Shown: positions 10,808 through 22,870, counted from the first letter of the stretch. The stretch is DNA of 64,000 nucleotides from Punica granatum (GCF_007655135.1 NC_045130.1:15500001-15564000); one strand, 5' to 3'. Made by a program: numbers and translations. The notes: generated by a model from the letters alone, not told the origin.

Positions 10808-11749
10808 TGAAAATTAGTTGTTGATACCAATGCTGTGCCGGCTCAGCATGCAGCGATAGCGAATAACTCCAGTCGGGTCATTTCATTTTGGGACTTCTGT
10901 TGGGAGTGAGTGAGACTTAAAGCTCTGCCTATTTTGTTTCTCTTTAGTCTTTTACTGTCTTGACAGCACTTTCTCCATTAATAGTGTATTAATCTCTAGT
11001 TTTTTTTTTTTGCGCTCGAGATTTGCATCATGAATTTTTGTTACTTTTAGGCTACTGGACTACAGTGTCTCTTTCTTTGCTAGATCATGGCTCCTGCTGA
11101 AAGTCATAATCTGAATCGCCCGTGGAAGATCATATCTTTCTTTAGGAACTTCCGACGAGCATAATATTGTTCTTTGCTCTTGTTTTCTTCAATCTCACAT
11201 GAATGAATGAAATGCAAGATCATTTTCTGTCGTTTTACAATTTCGAGGCTGAGGCAGCACCTTGTCGAGTCTGTTGCTTTAGTGTGTGAATTTGTAGGGG
11301 GTTTTCTTCTGAGAGTGATCTACGAGTGATGGAAAATCTGAACGGAGAATGTCATCTTTATTAGGCCAACATGGTTACAAAAAAATCCTATTGCCATAAC
11401 TTTCAAAGTGATAGTACCGGCTGTCAAAGATTATCGAAAAATGTCTTGATTGTGCTTGAGAAGCCGGTGGCCTTCGCATGTTACGTCTTACTAGAATCTT
11501 CTACTTCTTGGGGGTCTTTCCCGAACTGAGTACAAAAGGGTTAATCGATGCATTTTTATCGTCTTTTATTATAGTAGTATTGGACTGAGGTACATGTCGG
11601 TCGAGATACTAGCCTTGGGCTTGGGCATGGCAAGTCTAATCTTAAAAAAACAGGACGAGAGGGCAAGCTTGTCCAGCCAGTGTTCGAACAGGGCGTAACA
11701 ACGCTAATTTAGGATAGGCAGATCTTTTATGCGGTGGGATCATATATGG
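10808..11749. other. TOC 3'UTR and convergent intergenic region
   Basis: The first few hundred bases, T-rich with several AATAAA-like strings, are the likely 3' untranslated region of the plus-strand TOC gene. The stretch up to 11749 holds the 3' end of the convergent dirigent gene. No further gene or repeat was recognised. Confidence 0.5.
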
Positions 11750-12313
11750 CTAGTTAAATACGGTGACATTGTACCAGACAATGGCATCACCATTAATGGG
11801 GTTCGCCATCTGTGTCTGCGCGAGAGCGTACCCACGGGCGAACCGGAGGAGCCCTGTCCCTCCCACAATCGGCATCTCTCGCTCATAGTTCAGCGCCGCA
11901 TTCTTGCCCAAGACACTGAGGCAGCTTCCGTTGTACACGCCGTCCAGGAAACAGAAGCTCATTGCCATGAGGAAGGCCACCTCACTCTGCCCTGCAGACC
12001 CGTACAGTCCTTGCCCCCGTCCCACCAGCTTCGAGCTCGGGCTTATCCCCTCGGTGAGTGGGTCATCCACCATTACTAGCGCCCCAAACAGCGTGAGGGA
12101 ATTGTCGGTGTCCCGTGCCTCAGCAACCCGAACTGCACTTGGGTTTGAGCCGCTGAATGTATCATGGAAGTAGAACTGGAGGTTGGTCATTGTCCCAGTT
12201 CCGGTCTCGAGCCTCTGCGCCCATCCCGGGGCTGGGGAGGCTGTTCTCTGAGCCCATGATCGGAGTGCCATCATTTGCAGAGCAAGTACTAGGATTGCAG
12301 CTGACATTGCCAT
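11750..12313 (-). CDS. Dirigent protein
   Basis: Intronless gene for 187 residues. The N-terminus (MAMSAAILVLALQMMALRSWAQ) is a hydrophobic signal peptide, so the product enters the secretory pathway and the cell wall. The mature part is a single dirigent domain: the LQFYFHDT strand, FGALVMVDDPLTEG, the LVGRGQGLY strand, MSFCFLDGVYNGSCLSVLG and the closing VGGTGLLRFARGYALA. NGS and NVT are potential N-glycosylation sites. Dirigent proteins form beta-barrels without a catalytic centre of their own and steer stereoselective coupling of phenoxy radicals in lignan and related pathways; the substrate here is unknown. The sequence looks closest to the DIR-b/d branch (Arabidopsis At2g21100 type). 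Length is normal for the family and no damage is seen. Confidence 0.93.
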   Translation of the reverse strand: MAMSAAILVLALQMMALRSWAQRTASPAPGWAQRLETGTGTMTNLQFYFHDTFSGSNPSAVRVAEARDTDNSLTLFGALVMVDDPLTEGISPSSKLVGRGQGLYGSAGQSEVAFLMAMSFCFLDGVYNGSCLSVLGKNAALNYEREMPIVGGTGLLRFARGYALAQTQMANPINGDAIVWYNVTVFN

Positions 12314-12371
12314 TTTCTCTATGCCAAATTAAAAAGAAAATCGGGACAGAAAAGGAGAAATGTGTTGGCTT

Positions 12372-12381
12372 CTTATATATA
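12372..12381 (-). promoter_or_regulatory. TATA box of dirigent gene
   Basis: Minus-strand TATATATAAG lies 59 bases upstream of the dirigent start codon. This is a good plant TATA box and implies a leader of about 25-35 bases. Confidence 0.7.
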
Positions 12382-12419
12382 GTAGCTAAGAATTCGCGAA
12401 CTTCAAAGGCAGTTTAACC

Positions 12420-13155
12420 CTTTATGACTGGTTGTTTATCAAAATCAGGAAAAAAGAAAATTAGTTGATATATAATAATCTGGAAATCCCTCATCGTTCA
12501 CCAATCAATGAGTGGCTATTGCTTGAAATCTCACCAAGAAATCTTCATCGAAGAACTTAGCAAGGTAAATTTTCTAAACAAATGGAACCTGCACTTGATT
12601 ATACCTCACAAGGGATTGGGAGTGACTTTGGGAGTTTTATATCATATGGAACCTTACAGCCTGTAAACTACATATCCTCCCTCTGGAACCTTTCATGTTC
12701 GATTCTCGTTAGTGGGCATCTTTCCGGTAATCCGTAAAAGGAAAAATGTAAATTTACCTGCAAAATATCTTAAAACCTATTAGACAGTTTTAAATGAGAA
12801 AGATGCTTCATGATCTTTTTGAATTTGATCAAAGAGATTATCCAATTCCATTGGCTTCAGCATGCGACTTTTACTGAATTGCGATCGTTCCTTCTCGCTT
12901 TATAGATATTGGGAAGGGTCTGCTTCATCCAAACTATCATCAAACTTGAGGTTCGCTCACACATTTACTTGATGTTCGGAATATGTTCAACGAGACATGC
13001 GGCTGAATTTAATTAAAATAGCCCTTTCAATGGTATGTGAAATAGAAAAAAACTCGGTTGTTGAACAATCTCGACTGCTCATACATTCTTGGTTTAGGCA
13101 GTTTTATTGACAAGGACTCTTATTAACGTAACATAAAGAAGATTATTGCCGAGCT
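12420..13155. other. Intergenic between dirigent and amidase genes
   Basis: AT-rich, no coding region, no recognised repeat. It holds the dirigent upstream region on the left and the amidase 3' end on the right. Confidence 0.5.
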
Positions 13156-15307
13156 TCAAGGTTGAAAGCTGGGGGCCTTCCTGATCTTAGTAGCCTGCTC
13201 AAATCCATAAGCGATCTCGATCAGTGTGGGCTCCGAACCCTTCAGGCCGCTGAAGCAAATGCCGAATGGGACGCCCTTGCTGTCATATCCTGCAGGAACA
13301 CTTATCCCGGGGAATCCCCCGATTGCAAGAGCAGGGGAGATTTGATATCCTGGAGTCACTATAGCATCTAGTTTATATGTATACATCAACTTTACCAAGC
13401 CATTTCTGGTTAGTTGAGCGATATTCAGCACAGCCGCCTTCTCTTGGTCACCGATCCCATTTGTTGATTCAGCTGCTAGAAAGATATCCTGTCCAAACTG
13501 ATCGAGCATCTCCTGCCATTTCCATCAAGATAAACAGTGAGTTTCTCAGAAAGAACTGCTGTTGGAGCTTGACTGAGGTAAGGTGAGACATTGAAACTAT
13601 ACATTTGTTGAGATTGATTGTGCTTACCAACTCCGAGTTCTTTTGGTTGAAGGCTATCACATCCGCCAAGGACCGAACAGGGGAAGATACGAGATCCCTG
13701 AGGTACAAATTCAGGGATATCTTAAACTCCGCCACAGATGCTGCTGCCTCACCACTAAGGGTGGGGTTCAGTATGGTATCGATGTTGTCTATCTTCAGGT
13801 TATCTATTAGGACTGCACCTCCTTGCCTGATAATCCCACATGTATGGTGTGAATCTACATTAGACCGATATTTACTCGAGAAAATTGGGGCTAAAAAAAC
13901 TCGTGCATCATTAATGTCATTGATTTTTGTCAGCAGCTTACCTCAGAGATTGGAAATGCTGCTTGAAAGTCTGAGCTTGGCTGAGTTGGCTTGGGCTATT
14001 GTCGAAATTGAAGAAGGGATCTCTCACTATGCCAACTCGCTTCCCTCTGAGCCCATGAGGTTTAAGGAACTGGGCATATCCATCTTTAGGAATGTACTTC
14101 GATGCCTCGCGTGTTGCAGGATCATTGTAGTCAAACCCTGCAATGGCATCTAGAACATAAACAGCATCTGTAACCGTCCTCGTAATTGGCCTACATAACA
14201 TCCAAAACTGGTGAGAAATACTTGAGCAAATCTAAAATAAACTGTCAGGGACATAAATTGTTTTGAGCAAATATCGAAATATTTTTCTACTTGTTATGGA
14301 TTGATCTCAAATCACATACCCAATAGTGTCCTGTCGGGGATTCACAGGAATAACCCCAGCACGGCTTGTCAGGCCAACAGTGGGCTTAATGGCTACTACA
14401 GAATTGGCACTTGAGGGACAAAGTATCGACCCGTCAGTCTCAGTTCCTAATGAAACTGCTGCCAAATTTGCTGCCACGGATATTGCAGATCCACTGCTCG
14501 AGCCGCAAGGATCTGCTGACAGAACATAAGGATTCTGCAACAGATACAACAGATTAGGAAAGTTAAGTCTTTGGCAAGTACGAAATTCGACATTCATATG
14601 TGCCTTAGATTGTCGACTCCTCTGCATTCCATGTTCAGTTAATCAGGAACATTTTCCCTTGCTTTCAGAACGTTTTGAATATATTTATCAGCAGATTTAG
14701 TTGGATAAATGAATGAAGTAGCAAGTGTAAGTTCTCGAAGACGATTTACCTTGCCCTGTCCACCTCTAGCACTCCATCCGTTTGGTGCATTGACTGACCG
14801 GAACGCAGCCCACTCACTCATGCTTGCCTTCCCCAGTATAACTGCACCAGCCTGTCTCAACTCAGCCACAACGCCAGCGTCCCGAGCCACGACTGACCTG
14901 AGCAGCGCAAAGGAGCCAGCAGTGGTGTTGAGCCTGTCCTTCGTACCGATATTATCCTTAAGAAGGATCGGGATCCCATGTAAACCGGGCAAAGAGCCGT
15001 AATGAGAAGGTCCCTTGGCATGACGTTCCCGATCAGCATTGTCGGCCTGGTAAAGTGCGTCGGGGTTGATCTCTATGACTCCGTTGAGGATCGAGTTGAG
15101 CTTCTGGATCTGCCCGAGGTAGAACTGGGTGAGCTGCCGGGAAGTGAGCTTGTTTTGCTTGAACGCGAGGCGGATATCCGTAATGGTCGCTTCCTTGATC
15201 GGGATGCTCCATTGGGCCTTGACAGTCCGTGGCCTGACCGATGGTGCCAGGAGAAGCAGCATACAAAGCGACAGCAGAAACGAACTTGGCCGAGACTCAG
15301 AAGTCAT
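13156..15307 (-). CDS. Secreted amidase, amidase-signature family (At4g34880-like), five exons
   Basis: Exons on the minus strand: 15307-14750, 14534-14320, 14190-13942, 13826-13628 and 13512-13156. All introns are GT-AG and the joined frame is 1578 bases (525 residues). An N-terminal hydrophobic segment (LLSLCMLLLLAPSV, about residues 11-24) predicts secretion. The amidase-signature Lys-cisSer-Ser triad is present: Lys117 in GIPILLKDN, Ser198 in the CGSSSGSA motif and the nucleophile Ser222 in GTETDGSI. Exon 3 restores the family motif TIGPITRTV across the junction. The family hydrolyses amide bonds; members include indole-acetamide hydrolase and fatty-acid amide hydrolase, but this extracellular branch has no firmly known substrate. 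The length fits full-length plant members, and nothing suggests a pseudogene. Confidence 0.92.
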
Positions 15308-15370
15308 TGTTACTGGTTAGCTATGTGCCGGAAAATGCAGCTCGTGTACCAAAGATAACTAACGCTGGAC

Positions 15371-15378
15371 CTATATAT
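15371..15378 (-). promoter_or_regulatory. TATA box of amidase gene
   Basis: Minus-strand ATATATAG lies 64 bases before the amidase start codon, a normal plant spacing. Confidence 0.6.
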
Positions 15379-15399
15379 GCAGTTAGCATACGGGATGAT

Positions 15400-16379
15400 T
15401 GACTTAGTCTCGACCCAAATCGACATGCAATTTGGAAACTTTTGATTCGAACACGTCTAAGAATGATTAATGCGCATTGTACGTGCATGCCTGAATTTAT
15501 GTACTTTGGAGCTGCACAATTGTACTTAGGCGGCACCTTGAAAGTGATCTTTTGTTCCTTTAATGTCTTCAAAAAATTGACCAGGTTTCTCTCCGGCCAC
15601 ATTAACCTTTGTATCCCTATTAGATGCCGCTCCATGTAGATGCAGATGATCTTGATTAGGAAAAGATGCTCAAAACATTTGGAATTCCTTCATATAAAAA
15701 AGACAAGAATTTTAAAAAAAATCTTAAAAATTTTATTGATACAAATTGTCAAGTTCTGTTAGATGGATAATAATTCAATTTCTAAATTCCAAAAACCAAA
15801 TCAGTGTGTACTAGTTTTGATACAAATACGAAATGCTTATAATTTAACGGGTCATTGGCCCTTCAATTAATTAATGAACTGAGCTAAAATTTGAGCGAAA
15901 TTCTTCAAAGGATTGATTACCCCATCTTTTATCACAAAGAAATGAAACTGGCCAATTCAGCCACTGGCCAACCCTCTCCCGGTCCTTTTGTAGTTTCAGT
16001 TGCGTGTCTTTGGATCTTGGTGCTGTAGATTCCTCTCATCTGATTGTCAATAAAGTCGGTAACTGCGCGCTAGTGCTATGTTTAGATGGAGGGATACGGA
16101 GAGAACTTCCTTCAGTCATGAGAAGAAGTCCATATGTTATATATCAGTATGATGGATTTTTCCTCTTGTGAAATTTCTAGGTAGGTTCTTCCTAAATCAA
16201 CCTTCTTTCCATAGTATGCATATCAATGAAATTCCAATGACAATAAAATAATAAATCATAAGCTCCGGAATACACAGAACATAGTCACAAAGAGATAAAA
16301 CCTCAACCTCAACCTAATATAAAAGAGCCTCATTCTAATCAATAATTACTGATCAAAGGGAATTTGATCAATGGATCAT
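15400..16379. other. Intergenic between amidase and wall-protein genes
   Basis: AT-rich DNA. The left half is amidase upstream sequence and the right end is the 3' untranslated region of the next minus-strand gene. No feature was recognised. Confidence 0.5.
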
Positions 16380-18162
16380 TCATTTGCAGGGAGTGAAGTT
16401 GCAGGGGACCCTCCCATAGCCGGAGTTGAGCCTCATGAAATTTTGGGCTGCAGAGATGACGTCTCCCTCTGAGCTCATGGACAAGACCATGTCCATTTCT
16501 GTTGAGATCGACTCCATATTCATGTCGACATACGGGAACGAGATGCTGTGGTAGGTATTTAAGAGAGCCGTGGTCGCCTCTCGCAAGAGATCTCTATAAG
16601 GATCCCCTCCACCTTGGAGGGCCTGCAACAGTGTGACATCGGTGCCGTACACCTGAGGCATGAATGGCGAATCGAAGAGTGCTACTGCCTTCGTGTTGGG
16701 GTCAACCATCCAGAAGCACTTGTACTCTGGCTTCAACCACATCCTAGGAAATCACGTGGAACTGATCACTAGTGAATTCAGGAAAATCTTGCAAGTTATT
16801 TTTCGACAAGTTCCAATTGTTATGATGATTATTTTCAATAATAATAATAAGATAACTAATGATTTTTGCCGGTAGAGACTGATGGACTTACTTGTGCGGG
16901 CACGCTGAAGCCCCTTGGAATGGCGGTCCCAGGAATGGAAGCTCTGGCATGGGCAGATCAAACTTTGGCATAGGGATATAGCCTGGGTACGGAACATATG
17001 TTATAGGTGGATAATTCCAGGAGGGAGGAGCCGGTGGACGCTTGATGGGTGGCGCCGGTGGTGGACGCTTGGCTGGGGGAGCCGGCGGCAGAAGCTTGAC
17101 GGGCGGAGCACGCGGCGGAAGCTTGACTGGGGGAGTCGGCGGAAGCTTGACAGGCGGAGCAGGTGGAAGCTTGACAGGCGGAGGTGAGGCATGCGATGGT
17201 GGAGGCAGGGTGGGCTGCTGTTTAGGCGGGGGCGCTGGCTTCGGGGAGGCCTTGGGGCAGAAGGAAGGGAGCTCGGCGGGGTGGGTGTACAGGGGATCGA
17301 CCTCGTACCCTGAAATATCCGACATCTGCCAGATGAGCTTGAGGCTGCGGGGAGGCCCGACCGTTGCCATGCAGCGGACGTCCGCCCCATCTTGGCCAGA
17401 TGCCGAGACTCCGACCATGCAACTGCTCAGGTCAGGGTTGCCGTCAAACACAATGGAATAGTTCCCATACAAATTTGACTTGAGTTGTTTACTCACGGTG
17501 AGTCTGCCGTATCGATCTGTGCAGGATACTATAACCGTGACTCCTGCAGCACAATAATCATAGATTTGTATGAGTTATACATCTAAAGTTCACCATTAAC
17601 GACCAAATAGCATGACGCGAGTTCAAAGTCCGGAAGTCGTGAATCTTCCAGTAAAATATGGACCTCGATCGCAATTTTCTAAATTCAGTTAATAAAGATA
17701 AAATACAAATGGCCACCACTTAAAGAACGAGTCACATTGCCTAACATGCGGACACTAATAATTTCATTTTATTATTAATTCATCGTATTAGCAGAAAACA
17801 GAGATACGATTATACTAATGACATTAAGAATTCCGATAGTTACTGGCAGGCATTACTTTCAGGCGGTCATGCCAATCATGTACACGACAGTACAAAAATT
17901 GCATGATGCCAAGCCGAAAAAGATAAACCTAAAAAAACTACAAGTACGTTTTTTTTTCGGTGAATAAAAACTACGAGTATGTTAATCGCAGGGAAAATGA
18001 TCGAGCCGAACCTTTGAGGGGATAATCCATATGCGAATATTTCCCATCCTTGCACTGGTCACAGTAGACGAGCCCAGACACCAGCACTTTGCCTCGGGTG
18101 CCACCGATGACCGCTGCTAAGATGAAGAAAATACCGAAGATATATCTCTGCATACAATCCAT
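16380..18162 (-). CDS. FOCL1: Ole e 1 / proline-rich cell-wall protein, FOCL1-like (At2g16630-like), three exons
   Basis: Exons on the minus strand: 18162-18012, 17543-16892 and 16743-16380. Frames join cleanly (PLK|G|VTVIV and CPH|K|MWLK) to give 388 residues. Order of parts: signal peptide (about 1-24); a Cys-containing Ole e 1-like domain (about 25-110) with VYCDQCKDG and VIVSCTD; a proline-rich, probably O-glycosylated segment (about 153-225) made of PPVKLPP and PPAPP units; and a conserved C-terminal domain starting with YKCFW and containing DPYRDLLREATTALLNTY. The whole architecture matches FUSED OUTER CUTICULAR LEDGE1 of Arabidopsis, a structural wall protein needed for the guard-cell cuticular ledge. 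As I recall, FOCL1 is next to TOC132 in Arabidopsis, and here too it lies near a TOC132-type gene, which supports orthology. Family is secure; the orthology is an inference. Confidence 0.85.
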
Positions 18163-18362
18163 TAGAGCAGATCGAAGTCCCTACGAGACGAGCCAAAGCT
18201 GAACACACAGAGACAGAGAAAGAGAAGCGATGAGATAGTAAAATAATTAGGAGTTATGTATGCGTGGGAGTACGGACTACTTTTCATAAGGAAAGACGAG
18301 CATGTCTTCACCTTGTGATGTTGTAATCTGCTTGATTTGATAGTCTGATTCTCTTGGGTCGA

Positions 18363-18371
18363 CTATTTATA
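18363..18371 (-). promoter_or_regulatory. TATA box of FOCL1-like gene
   Basis: Minus-strand TATAAATAG, a near-perfect TATA box, lies about 200 bases upstream of the start codon. This implies a leader of about 170 bases unless another leader exon exists. Confidence 0.65.
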
Positions 18372-18379
18372 ACAGCCAT

Positions 18380-19785
18380 AAAAAGACATTTCCATGCAAA
18401 ATATGATTTTCTATTTGGATTGGGGAATCTCAGGATTTCAGGTCGGTTTAGATTTTAACAAAAGTTGGTTAAGATTATGATTTGCGAGATCAAACTGATT
18501 TTGGGTAAGGCAGGCTCCTGAATCAAATCATATATATATATATATTCTCGAAAGGTAACGAGGAATCAAATCATCGTCATCATATCCTAATGGAAATTAA
18601 TGGACCAATTTAAGGTTACTCTTGCATTTAGTATCAAAGGCTGGTGGCGTAACTATATGCTTTTCAACAACATATATTTATGTGTTTGCAGCACTTCCCG
18701 GGAAAATAAACAAACCTAACCCAAGCACAAAAATCCCATATATAGTTTGTGGCTAGCTACCAACACCATGTTTCCTATATTTCGGGGAAATTAACAATCC
18801 CTCGTCTAACCTGTTTTCCAAATACACTAACCAAATTATCTTCACCATAAAGTACGCCCATTATTTTTAACAACAATAAAATTAATTCCATTTCTCTAAT
18901 TAATTTACACTCTAATAATCTCCAACATACGTGCTCTGGCCTATAACCACCTCGCAGGACTTGGCCGGGACATCCATGAAATTCGACTCCAATTATGAAA
19001 GCGGAAGGTGTCTATAATTAGCAATATGAAGATGAAGCCATGCCCGACTCGTGGTAGAAATTTTAAATGACTTCTTCATTATAAAAAAAAAATAAAAACG
19101 AAATGAACTGCCAGCAGTTACATTTTTGAAGGATAATACTTCTCTTTCTACATATCGAACATATTGAAAACATATCTATTGATGTCTGCTGCTAGTGTGT
19201 GTGTGAGAACATACTGAGTTCTTTCGCAAGACGTGTATCCCAGAAAGGTCGCAATTTCTTCAGGAGACAAGGCGGTATGGTAAGAAGTGTATCAGAAAAC
19301 AAATTTTGAGGACCAATTATAATATGAAAAACTATGGCGGTTACTAAGATTGACTAGTTTAGGATTATTAATATTATAATATTGATGCAATTAAATATTA
19401 TTTTTTAGTAATAATAAATTCAAGATATTAAATGTTATGTAGATTATAAAATTTTCTCAAAAAGTTTCAAAAATATTATGTTACACCAATATATATGATC
19501 AGAAGATATTCGTCATTTAAAAAAGTTAGAATTCATTAAATATACGCAACTATAATCACCTCATCAAAAGATTAGAGAAAAATATCCCGTTTAGTTCGGA
19601 TATTATCATTTAATAACTTTTCAGTTATAATAGAGACTCATGAGTCTAATATAATGAAATATCTTTTTTATGAATAAAATGATGATGCGTAGCAATAGTA
19701 GCGACCTTACCGCCCCCGCTATATAATGTTCGAACTCTCATGTTTAACTATGAACATATCAGACGAAATAAACAACCAGCTCAAA
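18380..19785. other. Intergenic, AT-rich
   Basis: Start of the 20-kb repeat-dominated block. A short TA run lies at 18529-18544. No coding sequence or complete element was recognised in this part. Confidence 0.4.
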
Positions 19786-19789
19786 CACT

Positions 19790-19985
19790 GGCCGCATAAG
19801 CTTAGCATCACCAAAGGTCTAGTATATTTCACATAAGTCAGTGTCCCCCAATCCCAAGCTAGGAGCACACTTCTAGCAAATATTTTGACACAAATACATA
19901 GAGGGGATTCGAATATGGGACCTTAGGATTATCAAGTCACATGGGAGTAAGTTCGGAACCACTAGACCACCACCTCTGGTGGTTA
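19790..19985 (-). mobile_element. tRNA-derived SINE (probable)
   Basis: On the minus strand, from about 19985 downward, there is an RNA polymerase III A box (TGGTCTAGTGGT) and about 45 bases later a B box-like string (CATATTCGAATCCC). This is the spacing of a tRNA-derived SINE head. No intact cloverleaf is present, so it is not a tRNA gene. The 3' end is approximate. Confidence 0.5.
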
Positions 19986-20097
19986 ACGCAATGAAATATA
20001 AAATATTAAATAAATAGGCACAGATAGTCATAACGAGTATTTAACTTGAAAGCTCTTAGTTAGCAGTTGAAGGCGTGCGCCACTACGCTACTCCTCC
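19986..20097 (-). mobile_element. Second tRNA-like SINE head, adjacent
   Basis: Minus-strand TAGCGTAGTGGCGCACGCC resembles an A box and is followed by a degraded B box around GCTTTCAAGTT. It lies directly beside the SINE at 19790-19985 in the same orientation, so the two may be a dimer or a nested insertion. Divergence makes the call weak. Confidence 0.35.
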
Positions 20098-20680
20098 GTC
20101 TTTGATATCTTACGATATCCTGTTTAAAACTAAAAGACATTTTATTAAGAGTTGCTCTAAAAATTAATATGTATTTAATATATGTTAATTATAATATTAA
20201 TGTTGATGGGATTAGATAGTAATTACTTATCTTAAATAAAAAGTTCCAAATTATTAAATATTATTTTGATAATAAAATATCTTTAAAAAATTTCATATTT
20301 TGTTATATGGATATCTTATCTCGAAATATTTATTTAATTTTAAAAATTTCAAAAATTCATGATTTATTAAATATTATGTAGCCAATTGCATCTCATCAGA
20401 AAGTTACAAAAACATTCTATTTTTATTTTGATCTATCAGAATATATGTTTTAAAAATTTTTAAGAATAAATTTTAATTATTTAAAATTTATCATAAGAAT
20501 TTTAAAATCTTAAGTAATCGAGAAAATTTAATTCAATTTTTTATGGCGTTCTGAGATTTTTTCTGATTTTATGAGACCATTAGGCCATATTCACCATATA
20601 TATATATAGAAGATAGTCTCGCGTTTTTGCGCAAACTTAAGGACTCTTATTTCAAAAAATTATTTTGATTTCCTAACCCT

Positions 20681-20689
20681 TATAAAATT
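20681..20689. repeat. Target-site duplication, left copy (TATAAAATT)
   Basis: Perfect 9-base direct repeat of the string at 20962-20970, directly flanking the foldback element between them. Confidence 0.9.
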
Positions 20690-20961
20690 GAGTGAACTAC
20701 CACTGTCGCTCTCCACTATTTCATTAGCAACCGTTTTTGCCTCTAACATATTTTTGCCACCAATTAGCCCCAAACGTTGGCATTCCGTTTAACATTTATA
20801 CCCTTCATGGATGGCGTTATGTTTTTCGTCACTTTTTCGTCACAGAAGGGTATAAATGTTAGACGGAATGACAACATTTGGGTCTAATTGGTGACAAAAA
20901 TATGTCAAGGGCAAAAACGGTTGCTAATGAATAAGTGGAGGGCGACAGTGGTAGTCTACTC
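20690..20961. mobile_element. Mutator-like foldback MITE, 272 bp
   Basis: The element is almost completely self-complementary. It begins GAGTGAACTACCACTGTCGC and ends with the inverted complement GCGACAGTGGTAGTCTACTC. Arms of about 115 bases pair around a short loop near 20815. It is flanked by identical 9-base repeats, the hallmark of Mutator-like transposition. It has no coding capacity, so it is a non-autonomous element moved by a transposase encoded elsewhere. The high arm identity and perfect target duplication suggest fairly recent insertion. Confidence 0.92.
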
Positions 20962-20970
20962 TATAAAATT
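20962..20970. repeat. Target-site duplication, right copy (TATAAAATT)
   Basis: Identical to 20681-20689; the pair proves insertion of the element between them. Confidence 0.9.
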
Positions 20971-21081
20971 TGTTTTTAAGAAGAGATTGCGCAGGAGATA
21001 ACATAGGAGATTTCTTAGGTATTAGAGTAGTGAATTTTTTTTTCAATATTTTCTTCGAAAATAGGACAGATTCTAATAGTT

Positions 21082-21122
21082 TGTGTGTGTGTATGTATAT
21101 ATATGTGTGTGTATATGTATGT
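21082..21122. repeat. TG/TA microsatellite
   Basis: Mixed TGTG and TATA dinucleotide run. Confidence 0.8.
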
Positions 21123-21477
21123 AATAAACTTTAACTTTAGAACAAAATGATGATGGTTACAAAATATTGTATTTCCTTAAATAAAAGTATACGTATATAC
21201 ATATATATATGAATGGTAGTTTGTACATTTTCTTTTCTGCCATCGAGATTATTTTAAGTTAGTGGTCCTCAGATGTGAGATTTGCAAGTCTCTTTTCTTT
21301 TTGAATAAGAAGTCCATAAAGTTCCAACATATACAACAATATTTTTTTTTTCTCTAGGACGGAAATTACAACAAATGAACATTATACAATATATAGAAAC
21401 CGGTTCGTGCACTATATTGTGCTACGTGTCCCAACATTTTCTAATTTAAAAATTTCCAAAAAATTTTCATTCATTTG

Positions 21478-22497
21478 GGAGAAGGACATTTTTAGTCTTA
21501 TAAGTTTGATCTTAAGTCAATTTTAGTCATATAAGTTTTAAAAGAGCCAAATCAGTCATATATATATATATATATTATTTAAGACAGTTTCAGACCATGT
21601 CGTGATAGTACAATCACTAATGCCCTTAAATAATGCCACGTGACAATTTCTTATTGGTGAAAATTTTAAAATTTAAAAGAAAAATCCAAAGACAAAAATA
21701 ATGAAAATTTAATAAAAATAAATTTTAAAAAAATAAATAAAGAGACCCAGCCCTAGGGCTGGGTCGCCTGCCTCCGAGGGTGGGCTCGCCCCCACCCCCT
21801 GGATGAGGTCGTTGGCAAAGACTGAGGTTGCCAGCAACCTCATCGGCGACCCCACCCCCGAAATTGCACTCGAGATTACCTTAAAACTCGGATGCGATTT
21901 CAGGGGTTAGGGCCCAAGTCACCGGCAACCTCAGACTTTGCCAGCAACCTCATTCATGGGGGTGGGGGCACCGGCGAAGACCCTACCCTCGGAGATGAGC
22001 GAACCAAGCCCCGACAAGAGGCTGGGTCTCTTTCTTTTATATTTTTTTTAATTTTCTGTTTTAAAATTTATTTTTTTTATTTCTTATTTTCTTTTAAAAT
22101 TTTAAATTTTAGGGTAAATAATAGAAAAAAAGCATGAAATTTTCATATTTTAATAATTCTAGCACAAGTTTTTTTTTAAAACCTAAAAATGCACAAACTT
22201 TTTTCCTCTTATTGTTGTATATTTTTAGACTAAGGAAAAAAATTCGTACCATAATTGTTAAAATGTAAAAAGTTTATATTTTTTGTTATTATCCTTAAAT
22301 TTTAAGCCAATAAGAAATTGTCATGTGGTCTTATTTAATTGTATTAGTGTCCACTTCAGCATCTGTTACACTCCTGTCATGAAATTGACCAAAATTGCCT
22401 TCAGAGCAAATGTATATGACTGATTTGGCACTTTCAAAGTTATATGACTAAAATTGACTGAAAACCAAACTTATAAGACCAAAAATATCTTTCCATC
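21478..22497. mobile_element. Foldback element with GC-rich palindromic core
   Basis: The left end (GGACATTTTTAGTCTTATAA) is the diverged inverse of the right end (TTATAAGACCAAAAATATC), and the inverted homology runs inward for more than 100 bases on both sides. The centre (about 21740-22035) is strongly GC-rich and itself palindromic: GAGACCCAGCCC at 21741 faces GGCTGGGTCTC near 22021. AT-rich arms with a GC core are unusual in this neighbourhood. No clear target duplication was found. The short open frame in the core is a by-product. Confidence 0.7.
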
Positions 22498-22870
22498 GTT
22501 TTAATTTGTATGCTTTTCAAATACTTTCATAAACATTTCTCACCTGGAGGGTTCCACCCTCATCTTCTTTTTAATAATTTTATTATTTTTATTAAATTCT
22601 TTATTTTTAAGGATAAATTTCACCATACAACACGATATTTTAAAATTTTTCACCACATAACACATATCTTATTTTCAAAATATCGTGCTATACAATGAAA
22701 TTTATTCTTTATTTAATTATAAAAACATATTTTATTGGTCACCAAATTAAGCAACTTTTTTTATTCGTCATATTACAAATGTCTTAATTTTTTAAGGACA
22801 AATAAGATTATGCTAGCCTATTGACTGAGACAATCCTTCCTTGAGCATTGGCTTGGTCGTGAACATGAGT

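Noticed and set aside
14639..14750. Extended amidase exon 1 open frame
   Set aside because: The frame runs 36 codons past GGQGK into intron sequence; the GTAAAT donor at 14749 and the exon 2 acceptor restore the family sequence.
17042..17461. 139-codon glycine-rich plus-strand frame
   Set aside because: Antisense shadow of the proline-rich part of the FOCL1-like gene.
19900..20097. Possible tRNA genes
   Set aside because: A and B boxes are present but no acceptor stem or cloverleaf forms; SINE heads fit better.
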